Below the pieces are notes generated by a model, which searched no databases, had not been told where the DNA came from, and saw only the letters and a program-made list of their open reading frames with translations. Shown in pieces: positions 22,553-32,390 of a stretch of DNA of 45,946 nucleotides. The translations under genes and the position numbers were made by a program. The DNA is from Deltaproteobacteria bacterium. Its GTDB lineage: Bacteria; Desulfobacterota; GWC2-55-46; UBA9637. The stretch is taken from assembly GCA_030690165.1 (NCBI GenBank), contig JAUYHF010000044.1:1-45946 (forward strand), given 5' to 3'. Positions within the stretch are counted from its first letter, which is position 1; the number at the start of each line of letters is the position of its first letter.

Positions 22553-23950
22553 ATGTCCAATCAATCAAAACTCATTGACACCCATGCCCATCTTGACGAC
22601 CCAAAGTTTGATAACGACAGAGACGAGGTAATTAAAAGGGCGCAGGATGCAGGTTTGGAATATATAATAACAGTAGGCACATGGGAAAAGGCAAAAGGGC
22701 TTAAGCATATTACAGGGCTTGCGGATAAATATCCAATGGTCTATGCCGCGCTCGGCGCCCATCCGCATGAAAGCAAAGATGCAGGTGAAGAAACATTTAA
22801 TGAGATTAAAGAACTTGCATCCCATCCAAAGGTTGTTGCCATCGGCGAAACAGGGCTTGACTACCACTATGAACATTCGCCGAAGGATATACAGAAAAGG
22901 GTATTTATCAGACACATTGAGCTTGCCCGTGAATTGAATCTGCCTCTTACAATTCACAGCAGAGAGGCAGAGAGTGATACATTGGAGATACTTGCGCAGG
23001 AAGGCGTCAAAGATATAGGCGGTGTTCTGCACTGTTTTTCAGGCAGTTATGAAATGGCAAGAAAATGCCTTGATATGGGGCTTTATCTGTCTTTTACAGG
23101 CGTTGTCACATTTCCAAAGGCGGCAAATGTCCATGAGATTGTAAAAAATATCCCGATAGAAAGGATGCTCATTGAAACAGACTGCCCGTATCTTGCGCCT
23201 CTTCCTTACAGGGGCAAAAGAAACGAGCCGTCTTTTGTTGTTGAAGCAGCAAAAAAGATTGCTGATATAAAAAAGCTTTCCTTTAATGATGCGGCAAGGA
23301 TTACCACATTGAATGCAAAGGAATTATTTGGCATAGAGAGAGAAAAAGAGGATGCTAAAATAGCATATCCCATCAGAAAATCCCTTTATCTGAATATAAC
23401 CAACAGGTGCACAAACTACTGCACATTCTGCGCAAAATTCAAATCCTATACTGTCAAAGGCCATTATTTGAGATTGAAAGAGGAGCCGGCATTTTCAGAT
23501 GTAATAAAGGCTGTGGGAGAAAATCCAGCATCAAGATACGATGAGATAGTGTTCTGTGGTTTTGGCGAGCCTCTTATAAGGCTTGACCTTATAAAAAAGG
23601 TTGGCCTGTTTCTGAAAAAACAGGGATGCAAAATCAGGATAGACACAGACGGCCTTGCCAATCTTGTCCACGGGAAAAATTGCCTGCCTGAACTAAAATT
23701 CGTGGATGAAATATCCGTAAGCCTGAACGCCCCTGATTCAGCAACATATCAGAAATTAATAAAAACGCCGTATGGCGACAATGCATTTTCTGCAATAATC
23801 TGGTTTCTTAAAGAGGCTAAAAAACATATTGCAAAGGTTGTTGCCACTGTTGTCGCTGTGCCGGGACTTGATATAGAGGCATGTAGAAGGCTTGCAGAGG
23901 ATGAGATAGCCGTGACGTTCAGGGTAAGGGAATATGATGAAGTAGGGTAA
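22553..23950 (+). CDS. TatD-family deoxyribonuclease fused to a TatD-associated radical SAM domain
   Basis: A 465-aa two-domain protein. Residues about 1-255 are TatD: DTHAHLDD, AIGETGLDYHYEHSP, PLTIHSREA, GVLHCFSG and LIETDCPYLAP supply the metal ligands. From about 275 (YPIRKSLYLNITNRCTNYC) a radical SAM domain begins, with the CTNYCTFC cluster triad and FCGFGEPLIR for SAM. TatD hydrolases act on DNA 3' ends or D-aminoacyl substrates; the radical SAM partner (TIGR04038-like) has no known reaction. Usually the two are separate neighbouring genes. TTG 22541 is an alternative start but lies in the palindrome. Confidence 0.9.
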   Translation: MSNQSKLIDTHAHLDDPKFDNDRDEVIKRAQDAGLEYIITVGTWEKAKGLKHITGLADKYPMVYAALGAHPHESKDAGEETFNEIKELASHPKVVAIGETGLDYHYEHSPKDIQKRVFIRHIELARELNLPLTIHSREAESDTLEILAQEGVKDIGGVLHCFSGSYEMARKCLDMGLYLSFTGVVTFPKAANVHEIVKNIPIERMLIETDCPYLAPLPYRGKRNEPSFVVEAAKKIADIKKLSFNDAARITTLNAKELFGIEREKEDAKIAYPIRKSLYLNITNRCTNYCTFCAKFKSYTVKGHYLRLKEEPAFSDVIKAVGENPASRYDEIVFCGFGEPLIRLDLIKKVGLFLKKQGCKIRIDTDGLANLVHGKNCLPELKFVDEISVSLNAPDSATYQKLIKTPYGDNAFSAIIWFLKEAKKHIAKVVATVVAVPGLDIEACRRLAEDEIAVTFRVREYDEVG

Positions 23951-23961
23951 GATTTTAATAA

Positions 23962-25035
23962 CTAATCTTTGTGTGCTTCAAATATCTTATCAAGCACCGG
24001 CGCCAGTTTAATAAATGTCTTAAGTATTTTCGGGTCAAAGTGTTCAGGTTTTGTTCTTCCATCTCCTTGTGTTATTATCCTGCATGCCTCCTCATGGCTG
24101 AATGGGGGTTTGTATGGCCTTTTGCTCCTTAATGCATCGTATGTGTCAACAATCATGGTTATCCTCCCTTCGGCGGGTATCCCCACCCCCTTTAATCCTT
24201 GAGGATAACCGCTGCCATCCCATTTTTCATGATGCGTTATGGCAATGTTTGCCGCCATTTTAAGGCGCGGATGAGGCGAGTCGGCTAATATCTCCCTGCC
24301 TATGGAAGTATGTGTTTTCATGACAGCAAACTCTTCTTGAGTGAGGGAACCTGGTTTAAGGAGTATATTGTCGGATATACCTATCTTTCCTATATCGTGC
24401 ATGCTGCTTGTAAGGGTTATTGCCTCTGTAAAATCCTCTTCCATATCCAATGCCTCTGCCAGCTTGCCTGAATATGCACCTATTCGTTTGATATGAGCGC
24501 CTGTATCAGTATCCCTGTATTCAGATACCATGGTCAGACGATGCACTATTTCAATGTTCATGCTCTTAACCATGCTGAGCGCTTCAGCAAGCTCCATGGT
24601 TCTTTTTCTTACATCTTCCTCAAGCCTGTGTTTATAATTCTCCTCCATCTCTATAAGCCTGTGGTAATTGACTGCCTTTTTAAGCGAATCGACAAGATAA
24701 TCCGGATTGTAAGGCTTGAGAATAAAATCAAACGCCCCTTTTTTTACGGCCTCAATTGCCGCATCTACCTCTGTATACCCTGTCATTAAAATTACAGGGA
24801 TATTTCTGTTAGTGGAATGTATCTTTTCAAGCAGGTTAATGCCTGACATCCCCGGCATCTGTATATCGGTCAGCACAACATCAAACTGTTTTTTTTGCAG
24901 CTCGGCCAATGCGTCTTCGGCGCTATTGCAGGCAGTAACGAGATAGCCGTAATCCCTTAAAAGCATGGAGATGGAATTAAGGACAGATGTGTTGTCATCT
25001 ACAACAAGCGTTGAAATCTGGGTTTCAATATTCAT
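23962..25035 (-). CDS. Response regulator with HD-GYP-type domain
   Basis: A 357-aa protein. The REC domain (residues about 9-125) contains VVDDNTSVL, the phosphoacceptor in VLTDIQMPG, and a T/K (MTGYTE, LKPYN) pair. A short coiled coil leads to an HD domain with [26 protein letters not shown] and IPAEGRI, the layout of c-di-GMP phosphodiesterases; the GYP motif is intact. Its start overlaps the upstream hybrid kinase stop by four bases, so the kinase probably controls it. Confidence 0.92.
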   Translation of the reverse strand: MNIETQISTLVVDDNTSVLNSISMLLRDYGYLVTACNSAEDALAELQKKQFDVVLTDIQMPGMSGINLLEKIHSTNRNIPVILMTGYTEVDAAIEAVKKGAFDFILKPYNPDYLVDSLKKAVNYHRLIEMEENYKHRLEEDVRKRTMELAEALSMVKSMNIEIVHRLTMVSEYRDTDTGAHIKRIGAYSGKLAEALDMEEDFTEAITLTSSMHDIGKIGISDNILLKPGSLTQEEFAVMKTHTSIGREILADSPHPRLKMAANIAITHHEKWDGSGYPQGLKGVGIPAEGRITMIVDTYDALRSKRPYKPPFSHEEACRIITQGDGRTKPEHFDPKILKTFIKLAPVLDKIFEAHKD

Positions 25036-27347
25036 TCCATTAGACCTCCTTTCAAGTCAATCAGCCCTCTGATCTTTACCAAAAGTTTATCCGGCGCTAT
25101 TGGTTTTACAAGAAGTTCAATCCCTGTTTCAAGCAAATCCTTTGCCTTTATCATATCCGCTGTATATCCGCTTATAAAGATGGCCTTGATATTTGGGTCT
25201 ATCTTTTTAATCCCTTCATAGGCCTGTTTGCCGCCTATTTTTGGCATTATTGTGTCAAGGATAAGGAGCTTAACTTCACCCTTCTTCTCCATAAACTTGC
25301 TTATTGCATCGTTTCCATCCACAGCCTCTATAACCTTATAATTATATTCTTCAAGCACAGCCTTTATGATTTTTCTGGTATCAGGGTCATCCTCTGCAAG
25401 AAGGATGGTTTCCATATTGCCTTTTAGCGCGGCAATCTCCGGCTCTTTCTTTTCACCCAAGACGCCTTCTTCTGACAAAGGCAAGTATATTTTAAATACT
25501 GTGCCGTGCCCGGGTTCGCTGTAAACATTTATATAGCCGTTATGTTGTTTAACAGCGCCATATACCATTGACAGTCCCAGTCCTGTGCCTTTTCCAACCT
25601 CTTTGGTTGTGAAGAATGGGTCAAATATCTTTGATTGAATATTTTTATCCATGCCAATGCCTGTATCTGTAAAGGTTATAAGCGCATATTGTCCTTGGAT
25701 ACCGTAATTGTGGGCGTCTATAAATTCATTGTCCAAGTTCACATGGCTGACATCTATGGTTAATTTTCCCCCTTCAGGCATGGCATCCCTTGCGTTTGCG
25801 GCAAGATTTAAGAAAACATGTTCAATCTGAGTGGCATCCATTTTCACTATCATATTTTTATCTGCAAGGATTACCTTAAGTTCAATCTGTTCGCCAATCA
25901 CCCTTGCCAGAATCCTTTCAACCATTTTTATGAGTTCATTCAAAAGAGCAGGCTGGGGGTTTATAGTATGTTTTCTGCTGAATGTAAGCAGGTCCCTGGT
26001 AAGGGCAGCGGCGCGGTTGGCCGAGGTTATTATCTCGCCCGTATATTCATTTACAAGATTGTCGTCGGGGTTTTTTCTAATCAAAAGGGTTCCATATCCT
26101 ATTATTGCCGTCAGGATGTTGTTGAAATCATGGGCAACACTTGCCGCAAGCTGGCCTATAGCCTCCATCTTCTGGGATTGTCTTAATTGTTCTTCAAGTA
26201 TCCTTTTTTCTGTGATGTCCCTGTATACCACCTGGATATCCATAATTTTTCCATCCTTAAAAATAGGGGAACCATTTGCCTCTATAATGAAAGGGGTCCC
26301 GTCTTTTCTTATTGCCTCAAGCGCCACCATCTCCATAGCATTGCCGTTCAGCATACTATAAAAGGCCTGTGAAGCCTTTGGGATATCAGTTTCAGCAATA
26401 AAATACTTGAAGTACTTTCCTATAATGTCGTCGGGCTTGTATCCGGTAATTCTCTCCACCGACGGGGAGGAATAGGTGAATCGCCCCTCAGGATCCAGAA
26501 CATGTATCGCATCAAAATTCCCCTCAACGATGCTTCTGAATCTTTCCTCACTCTTTCTCAATGCTTCCTCTGTATGCCTGTGTTCAATGATTGCGGCCTG
26601 TAATGCTTCATTGGCTTTGGCCAGTTCCGCGGTTCGCTCTGCAACCCGTATCTCTAACTTATCATGTGTCTTTATCAGCGCTTCCGCAGCTTGTTTCCGT
26701 TCCGCTATGTCATGGCTTATGTTGTTGACAACAAGTCCAAGGCCCAGAACAACAAATGCAATTGCAGTATTGAGCGCCATGGGTATTGTTGTCCCGCCAT
26801 AAAGTAATGGCGTACCATAGATGTAACCTAAACAGAAAGCTAAACCAATAAAGGTTGTCAGTACGGCCAGTACCCTTGTTAGAGCATCCGCAAACCAGTG
26901 TCTTTTCAAAGATGTGGCAAGAAAAAGCGCAATGCTTGCAAATATGAAATTGAGGGTGGTAGGCAAAGCCATCTGGCCCATAGGAATAAGACCGAGTTTC
27001 TCCGATGGAACCTTAAAAATCCATTGATCAATATTTAGGTTAATATTTATATTAAATTCTGTGAATCGGATCAGAGATAGAACGAAAATCACGGCAGCGC
27101 CGAATCTTGATAATATAAGACCCCGCTTTCTCTCAGTTATGAATGCACAAAGTGATATGCCAAGCACAATGAAGGAGATGGCTGTGTTTGGCGCCATGGG
27201 GATGTAATCTGCCCGTATATTGGTGAGGATTCTCCATCTCATCAGCCAACCCACAATGGCAATCCCCCCTAATCCTGCCGCAATGAGACCGCAAAGTTGC
27301 GAAAAGAATTTAGAAGGGATTAAAGAATGATTGGATTGAGATGTCAT
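25032..27347 (-). CDS. Membrane hybrid sensor histidine kinase
   Basis: A 771-aa protein. About six hydrophobic segments cover residues 12-210. A coiled coil ([16 protein letters not shown]) and a PAS domain ([20 protein letters not shown]) follow. HisKA contains [20 protein letters not shown] (phosphoacceptor His). HATPase has [10 protein letters not shown] and [18 protein letters not shown]-terminal REC domain has [11 protein letters not shown] and [13 protein letters not shown]. The stimulus is unknown. It is the first gene of a two-gene minus-strand operon with the HD-GYP regulator; a 224-base promoter region separates it from the desulfurase gene. Confidence 0.93.
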   Translation of the reverse strand: MTSQSNHSLIPSKFFSQLCGLIAAGLGGIAIVGWLMRWRILTNIRADYIPMAPNTAISFIVLGISLCAFITERKRGLILSRFGAAVIFVLSLIRFTEFNININLNIDQWIFKVPSEKLGLIPMGQMALPTTLNFIFASIALFLATSLKRHWFADALTRVLAVLTTFIGLAFCLGYIYGTPLLYGGTTIPMALNTAIAFVVLGLGLVVNNISHDIAERKQAAEALIKTHDKLEIRVAERTAELAKANEALQAAIIEHRHTEEALRKSEERFRSIVEGNFDAIHVLDPEGRFTYSSPSVERITGYKPDDIIGKYFKYFIAETDIPKASQAFYSMLNGNAMEMVALEAIRKDGTPFIIEANGSPIFKDGKIMDIQVVYRDITEKRILEEQLRQSQKMEAIGQLAASVAHDFNNILTAIIGYGTLLIRKNPDDNLVNEYTGEIITSANRAAALTRDLLTFSRKHTINPQPALLNELIKMVERILARVIGEQIELKVILADKNMIVKMDATQIEHVFLNLAANARDAMPEGGKLTIDVSHVNLDNEFIDAHNYGIQGQYALITFTDTGIGMDKNIQSKIFDPFFTTKEVGKGTGLGLSMVYGAVKQHNGYINVYSEPGHGTVFKIYLPLSEEGVLGEKKEPEIAALKGNMETILLAEDDPDTRKIIKAVLEEYNYKVIEAVDGNDAISKFMEKKGEVKLLILDTIMPKIGGKQAYEGIKKIDPNIKAIFISGYTADMIKAKDLLETGIELLVKPIAPDKLLVKIRGLIDLKGGLME

Positions 27348-27571
27348 TGGTTTGTTCCTCTGGCTATCTCATCTGTATTGCTCTCAGCAATTTAACGCAA
27401 GGCAGTTGGTACGTTTCATGCTATTTTATTATTGTTTAATTCGGCAAGACTTGCAACCTGTCCAAAAGAACAGGTAGTAATATATTTCATTTTATGAACT
27501 TTTTGAGTCATGAACTTTTTAAATTATAAATTCTTCCTTGAACTATACATGAGAATTGATATGATAGCATT

Positions 27572-28699
27572 ATGATTTACCTTGACAATGCAGCAACATC
27601 ATATCCAAAGCCGGAATCAGTTTATAAAAGGATAGATTATATCCTGAGGCATATCGGCGGAAATCCGGGAAGGAGCGGCCACAGGATGGCGCTGGACGCC
27701 AGCCGTGTGATATTTGAGGCAAGGGAGTCTGCTGCGAAGTTCTTTAATATCAAAGACGCCTCAAGGATTGCATTTACAAAAAATGCCACAGAGGCCATAA
27801 ATGTGGCATTTAAGGGCATACTCAAGCCGGGCGACCATGTTGTTACCACATCCATTGAGCATAATGCAGTGGTGAGGCCGCTAAAAAGGCTGGAAAGGGA
27901 TGGGGTTAAGGTTATAAGGATTAAGGCTGATAAAGAGGGCTGGACTCTGCCAAAGGATATTGAAAAGGCAATAACAAATAAGACAAAACTTGTATCTGTT
28001 GTCCATGCCTCAAATGTATTCGGCGCACTCCTGCCTGTTGCTGAAATAGGCAGTGTATGCAGAAAAAAAGGCATTATCTTCATGATAGACGCGGCGCAGA
28101 CCGCAGGTGCAATGCCGATCGATATTGAGGCATTGAATGTAGATATATTCGCTGCCACAGGACATAAGAGCCTCTTTGGCCCCCAGGGCACAGGATTTCT
28201 ATATATAAAGGAGGGGATTGAGCCCTTGCCTCTTGTGGACGGCGGTACTGCTGAGGATGATGATATGCTGGAAATCCCGGACAGGCTTGAGGCCGGCACA
28301 ATGAATACTCCGGGCATAGGCGGACTCGGCGCAGGCATTGAATTTCTACTAAATGAAGGCGTAGAAAAGATAAGGAAGCATGAAGAGGGGCTTATAAGGC
28401 AGATATTGGATGGTTTGAAAGGGATAAAGGAGATAAGCATCATTGGTCCGACAGATGAAAAAAAGCGGACATGCCTTGTTTCATTCAATATAGAAGGCAA
28501 AGACCCTTCTGACATAGACTACAGGCTTGATAATGAGTTCAATATCATGCTCAGGTGCGGGCTGCACTGCGCCCCTCACGCGCATAAGGCTGCAGGCACA
28601 TATCCAAACGGCGCAGTAAGGGTAAGCCCGGGGTATTTTAATACATCCAATGAGATAGAGGAGTTTTTGAGGGCAATAAGGGAGATAGCACGCTGCTAA
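27572..28699 (+). CDS. Cysteine desulfurase-like class V aminotransferase
   Basis: A 375-aa PLP enzyme: MIYLDNAATSYPKPESV, KNATEAINVAFKG, SIEHNAVVRPLKRL, and FMIDAAQTAGAMPIDI. The PLP lysine is about K199 in AATGHKSLFGPQG. RCGLHCAPHAHK (C329/C333) carries the active-site Cys for sulphur transfer. It matches the cysteine desulfurase/selenocysteine lyase subfamily and would supply sulphur for clusters or thiolation. Its last codons overlap the tsaD start by 7 bases. Confidence 0.92.
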   Translation: MIYLDNAATSYPKPESVYKRIDYILRHIGGNPGRSGHRMALDASRVIFEARESAAKFFNIKDASRIAFTKNATEAINVAFKGILKPGDHVVTTSIEHNAVVRPLKRLERDGVKVIRIKADKEGWTLPKDIEKAITNKTKLVSVVHASNVFGALLPVAEIGSVCRKKGIIFMIDAAQTAGAMPIDIEALNVDIFAATGHKSLFGPQGTGFLYIKEGIEPLPLVDGGTAEDDDMLEIPDRLEAGTMNTPGIGGLGAGIEFLLNEGVEKIRKHEEGLIRQILDGLKGIKEISIIGPTDEKKRTCLVSFNIEGKDPSDIDYRLDNEFNIMLRCGLHCAPHAHKAAGTYPNGAVRVSPGYFNTSNEIEEFLRAIREIARC

Positions 28700-29805
28700 T
28701 CCTTGGCATTGAATCTTCATGCGACGATATGGCTGCTGCTGTTGTAAAGGATGGCAGGTATATCCTTTCCAATGTTGTATCCTCTCAGGACGAGATACAC
28801 CATAAATATGGCGGCATTGTGCCTGAACTTGCCTCAAGACGGCATCTTGAAACCGTTATCCCTGTTGTAGAAGAGGCATTAAATAAGGCAGGTGTGTCTA
28901 TAAATGATATAGATGCCATTGGCGTAACTCAAGGGCCAGGCCTGGTTGGTTCTATACTTGTTGGCCTTTCCTTTGCAAAGGCTGTTGCCTATGTAAAGGG
29001 GATGCCGTTTGTTGGAGTGAATCATATAGAGGCGCATCCCTTGTCAGTGTTTTTAGAGACAGGGATCAGGGGTCAGGGATCAGGGATCAGAAATGATAAT
29101 ATCCGACCCCCGACCCCCGACCCCCGATACCCTGTTTTCCCTTTCATCGCCCTTGTTGTATCAGGCGGCCACACTACGCTTTTTAAATTCAAGGATTTTT
29201 GTGATTGCGAGATTGTGGGACAGACGAGGGATGACGCGGCAGGAGAGGCATTTGACAAGGTTGCAAAACTCCTCGGTCTCGGTTATCCGGGCGGGGCTGT
29301 CATAGACAGGCTTGCAAGGTCAGGAAATCCATCCGCTATAAAATTTACAAGACCATATATATCAAAGGATACATTTGATTTCAGCTTCAGCGGCATAAAG
29401 ACAGCAGTCTTGAATTATCTTAAGGAAACTGAAAATCAGGGGTCGGGGGTCGGGGGTCAGGGGTCAGGGTTTAAATCAAAAATCAAAAATCAAAAATCAA
29501 AAATCAATATAAATGACCTTTCAGCCAGCTTTCAGGAGGCAGTGGTTGATGTGTTGATAGACAAGGCAGTTGCGGCGTGCAAGGCAAATAATATAAGGGA
29601 TTTGTCAATCTCCGGCGGGGTTGCCTGCAACACGAGACTCAGGGAAAAGCTTGCGGACAAATCCAGAGATAACGGCATAAGACTCTTTCTCCCCGAGGCA
29701 AAACTTTGCAGTGATAACGGCGCGATGATTGCGGCATGCGCGTATCATCTTCTTAAAAAAGGGGGGAGGGGAGAGTTGGATATGAATGCTATGCCAAGTA
29801 TGTGA
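28693..29805 (+). CDS. tsaD: tRNA t6A transferase TsaD, probable CTG start, with repeat inserts
   Basis: A protein of about 370 aa that transfers threonylcarbamoyl to A37. The conserved start LILGIESSCDD lies upstream of ATG 28729, so the gene must begin earlier; CTG 28693 follows aaggga about 7 bases away and gives the family N-terminus. VNHIEAHPLS (metal His residues), VSGGHTTLF, DDAAGEAFDKVAKLLGLGYPGG, FSFSGIKTAV and SGGVACNTRLRE are intact. Two extra segments are repeat DNA in frame: GIRGQGSGIRNDNIRPPTPDPR (two blocks between 29061 and 29127) and a GSGVGGQGSG/KSKIKNQKSK stretch (29435-29507). It is coupled to the desulfurase gene. Confidence 0.93.
   Translation: MLILGIESSCDDMAAAVVKDGRYILSNVVSSQDEIHHKYGGIVPELASRRHLETVIPVVEEALNKAGVSINDIDAIGVTQGPGLVGSILVGLSFAKAVAYVKGMPFVGVNHIEAHPLSVFLETGIRGQGSGIRNDNIRPPTPDPRYPVFPFIALVVSGGHTTLFKFKDFCDCEIVGQTRDDAAGEAFDKVAKLLGLGYPGGAVIDRLARSGNPSAIKFTRPYISKDTFDFSFSGIKTAVLNYLKETENQGSGVGGQGSGFKSKIKNQKSKININDLSASFQEAVVDVLIDKAVAACKANNIRDLSISGGVACNTRLREKLADKSRDNGIRLFLPEAKLCSDNGAMIAACAYHLLKKGGRGELDMNAMPSM
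29061..29127 (+). repeat. Heptameric repeats in tsaD, first site
   Basis: GGGATCA/GGGGTCA units at 29061-29090 are followed by units in the opposite sense (CCGACCC) at 29103-29127. The insert lies between EAHPLSVFLE and the VFPFIALVVSGGH core and keeps frame. Confidence 0.8.
29435..29507 (+). repeat. Heptameric repeats in tsaD, second site
   Basis: GGGGTCG/GGGGTCA units (29435-29470) are followed by five units of AAATCAA type (29472-29507), a change of 7-mer within one insert. It keeps frame between VLNYLKETE and the NDLSASFQEAVVD helix. Confidence 0.8.
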
Positions 29806-29827
29806 AAATCTTATCATAAGTCAAAAG

Positions 29828-30667
29828 ATGAATTACAAAGGCCTCCTTAAATCATACAGTCTTTTGCCAAGGAAGAGATTCAGCCAGAATTTCCTGACTG
29901 ACAAAAATGTTGCGATCAGGATTATTGAATGTCTTGGCCTGAGTGAAGGTGACACGGTTATAGAAATAGGCCCCGGGCTGGGGATATTGACAGAAGGGCT
30001 TTTGGGCAGCGGGGCAAGGGTAATTGCAATAGAAATAGACAGAGACCTTGCAGGAAAACTCAGGGAAAGATTCCGTGATTGCAGTAATCTTGAGATAATC
30101 AGCGCAGATGCCCTCAAGATTTCTTATAAAGAACTTGCGGCGCAGCATAATAAAAGGCTTAAGCTCGTTTCCAATCTTCCTTACAATATCTCAACCCCGA
30201 TTATCTTTAAACTCCTTGAGGAGCGGGAGATTTTTTCAATGTTTCTCTTTATGCTCCAAAAGGAAGTGGCGCAAAGAATCGTTTCCCCTTCGGATACTAA
30301 AGAATACGGGATCTTATCCGTGATGGTTCAGCTGCTTGCTGATGTGAAGTTAGAATTTGATGTTCCGCCGTCATCTTTTTATCCTATCCCAAAGGTCAAT
30401 TCATCTGTTGTTCGATTTAACATACTTGATAAGCCGAGGGTAGATGTTGGTGATGTCGATTTTTTCAAAAAGGTTGTAAAAGCATCTTTTGGCCAAAGGA
30501 GAAAAACTTTATTGAATGCCTTAAAGTTGTTTAATATAAAACATACTCAACTTGTTGAATTATTTAATATAATAAATATAGACCCAAAGAGGAGAGGGGA
30601 GACGCTTACCCTTGAGGAGTTTGCGATTTTAAGCAGTGAATTGAAGAAACTGCAAACAAAGTCGTAA
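29828..30667 (+). CDS. rsmA: 16S rRNA adenine dimethyltransferase RsmA (KsgA)
   Basis: A 279-aa SAM methyltransferase that dimethylates two adenines in the 16S helix 45 loop. PRKRFSQNFLTD is the N-terminal signature; VIEIGPGLGILTEGLL is motif I, AIEIDRDLAGKL motif II, and LVSNLPYNISTPI motif IV (NLPY catalytic). It starts at ATG 29828, 22 bases after tsaD; an upstream frame from 29786 overlaps tsaD and adds atypical sequence. A strong inverted repeat at 30750-30786 lies downstream. Confidence 0.95.
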   Translation: MNYKGLLKSYSLLPRKRFSQNFLTDKNVAIRIIECLGLSEGDTVIEIGPGLGILTEGLLGSGARVIAIEIDRDLAGKLRERFRDCSNLEIISADALKISYKELAAQHNKRLKLVSNLPYNISTPIIFKLLEEREIFSMFLFMLQKEVAQRIVSPSDTKEYGILSVMVQLLADVKLEFDVPPSSFYPIPKVNSSVVRFNILDKPRVDVGDVDFFKKVVKASFGQRRKTLLNALKLFNIKHTQLVELFNIINIDPKRRGETLTLEEFAILSSELKKLQTKS

Positions 30668-30749
30668 CTAAATTAGTGAAAATCTTGCCTGCCTTACGAA
30701 GCCCACAGTCTGAACACCAAGTCCCCAATTGTCCCGTCCCCAATTGTCC

Positions 30750-30786
30750 AAAATGCAAGCATATTGTAAAATAATGCTTGCATTTT
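30750..30786. promoter_or_regulatory. 13-bp inverted repeat, operator or terminator
   Basis: Perfect arms AAAATGCAAGCAT (30750-30762) and ATGCTTGCATTTT (30774-30786) flank an 11-base spacer. The right arm overlaps the -35 of a candidate promoter. The same TGCAAGCAT core recurs at 31272-31280 and 31297-31305, just before the next gene. A regulator-binding site is therefore more likely than only a terminator. Confidence 0.6.
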
Positions 30787-30806
30787 ACTTTGATTTATTC
30801 TATAAT
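30778..30806 (+). promoter_or_regulatory. Candidate promoter of the secreted-protein gene
   Basis: TTGCAT (30778-30783) and TATAAT (30801-30806) are separated by 17 bases, 38 bases before ATG 30844. The -10 is consensus. Confidence 0.55.
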
Positions 30807-30843
30807 ACCAACAAGTGAAAGTAGGTAAAAGGGAGGTGATTTT

Positions 30844-31212
30844 ATGAAGATCTTTTTATTTACACTTTTACTTTTTCTATGCGCACCTGTATGGGCATGT
30901 GAGAATTCTACAGGAGATGTCGAATCTGGAATGGAGATAATATGTCCGGAGGAGGAAGAAACACCAAAGGAATTAGAAGAAATGGGATTGGGATTGGGAA
31001 ATATGATGATTATAGATGAGTTTATTTGTAAAATCCCATCGTCTAATGAAGAAGGGTTGTGGTGTGAGTATAGGATTGATGACACTACCAAGAACCTGTA
31101 TCTTATAATCTATATGGATGAGAGCAAGGAAGAAATCAGGGCGGTATTTATGTTTGAGCCTAAAACTAAAGAGATGAATATGATTTATGCTGGGAAAAAG
31201 GCTGGACTGTGA
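30844..31212 (+). CDS. Small secreted acidic protein, unknown
   Basis: A 122-aa protein with a clear signal peptide (MKIFLFTLLLFLCAPVWA, cleavage after A18) and a mature acidic part containing four cysteines (CENST, ICPEEEE, FICKI, LWCEYRI), perhaps two disulfides. I recognise no family. ggaggtgatttt precedes ATG 30844. It shares the TGCAAGCAT operator motif with the downstream P63C gene, suggesting common regulation. Confidence 0.6.
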   Translation: MKIFLFTLLLFLCAPVWACENSTGDVESGMEIICPEEEETPKELEEMGLGLGNMMIIDEFICKIPSSNEEGLWCEYRIDDTTKNLYLIIYMDESKEEIRAVFMFEPKTKEMNMIYAGKKAGL

Positions 31213-31242
31213 AGATGACCCGCTTTAAGCATTAAATAATAG

Positions 31243-31305
31243 TTGACATTATATGTTTTTATAATGTAATATGCAAGCATAAATTACAAATGCAGGTGCA
31301 AGCAT
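31243..31305 (+). promoter_or_regulatory. Promoter and TGCAAGCAT sites of the P63C gene
   Basis: TTGACA (31243-31248) and TAATAT (31267-31272) are 18 bases apart. TGCAAGCAT follows at 31272-31280 and again at 31297-31305, the second reaching into the start codon at 31304. Placement over the -10 and the start fits repression. Confidence 0.5.
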
Positions 31306-32323
31306 GCGCAAGGACAATTATAGTAAAGCAATAGGTGGTTACGCACGAGCAGCAAAATTAACCCCTGAAGAGCGGTCAGCAATAGCGCAAAAAGCCGCAA
31401 AAGGAAGATGGGACACAGACCTAAAGATACCAAAAGCTGTCCATCTTGGCGTAATAAAGCTTATTGGCATCAAAATACCATGCGCTGTTCTTGATGATGG
31501 AACCCGTATTCTTAGTGAAAGAAGCGTAGCAAAGGCATTAGGCAACGGCAACAAGGGAGAAGGTTTTTACTTGCAGATGGTAAAAAACGCCTCTCATAGT
31601 AATAATGGATTATTGCCGGAATATATTTCCATAAGGAATTTAGAGCCTTTTATCGGTCCAGAAATAAGGGAAAAACTCTTAAATCCAATAAGTTACAATA
31701 CAGAAACAGGAGCAAGTGTGCATGGAATTTCCGCTGCCCTATTGCCTGAAATATGTCAAATATGGCTATCGGCGCGTGAAAAAGGCGTCCTTACGGAAAA
31801 CCAATTAGCAACAGCAGCAAAAGCAGAAATATTAATGCGAGGTTTTGCCCAGGTGGGCATTGTTGCATTGGTTGACGAAGCTACAGGCTACCAAGAGGTT
31901 AGGCCGAAAGATGCTTTGCAGGCGCATTTAGAAACAATCATCGCTAAAGAACTTGTTGCATGGGCTAAAAAGATCCCTGATGAATTTTATGAAAACATAT
32001 ATAGACTCAAAGGCTGGCCGTGGCCAGACATTAAAAAGAGCCGATTCAGTGTTGTTGCACGATATACACGGGATTTAGTCTATGAAAGAATTGCGCCTTG
32101 GCTGCTAAAAGAATTAGAGAAAAAAAGCCCGCCAGATGAAACATGGAAGGGGATAAACAGACGTCGTCAATGGCGCACCGAGGATTTTGGAAATTCGATA
32201 TTGACCCAGCATTTAAATTCTTTGGTAATGTTTCAACGGCTTGCATTGTCTAACAATTACAAATGGAGAAGGTTTATTAATATGGTAGATAAAGTATTGC
32301 CAAAAAGGGGAAAGACCTCCTAA
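31304..32323 (+). CDS. P63C-domain protein
   Basis: A 339-aa protein with LVDEATGYQEVRPKDALQAHL at about 190-215, characteristic of the P63C domain found in phage and mobile-element proteins. The N-terminus (SKAIGGYARAAKLTPEERSAIAQKAAKGRW) and a middle part that aligns with bacterial P63C proteins (VLDDGTRILSERSVAKALG) are present. The biochemical role is unknown. It sits in an accessory stretch behind the TGCAAGCAT motifs, so it may encode or respond to the same regulator. Confidence 0.75.
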   Translation: MRKDNYSKAIGGYARAAKLTPEERSAIAQKAAKGRWDTDLKIPKAVHLGVIKLIGIKIPCAVLDDGTRILSERSVAKALGNGNKGEGFYLQMVKNASHSNNGLLPEYISIRNLEPFIGPEIREKLLNPISYNTETGASVHGISAALLPEICQIWLSAREKGVLTENQLATAAKAEILMRGFAQVGIVALVDEATGYQEVRPKDALQAHLETIIAKELVAWAKKIPDEFYENIYRLKGWPWPDIKKSRFSVVARYTRDLVYERIAPWLLKELEKKSPPDETWKGINRRRQWRTEDFGNSILTQHLNSLVMFQRLALSNNYKWRRFINMVDKVLPKRGKTS

Positions 32324-32390
32324 TTTATACCCCAATCTTGAGTTTAAGCCCGTCCTGCCTTAGCCGCCTTTATTTATGCCTCCTTTATAA

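Noticed and set aside
27637-28515. 292-codon minus-strand frame opposite the desulfurase gene
   Set aside because: Mirror of a conserved coding strand with no recognisable domain.
29061-29507. Tandem repeats in tsaD considered as a CRISPR fragment
   Set aside because: The units are 7 bp with no spacers; there are no cas genes.
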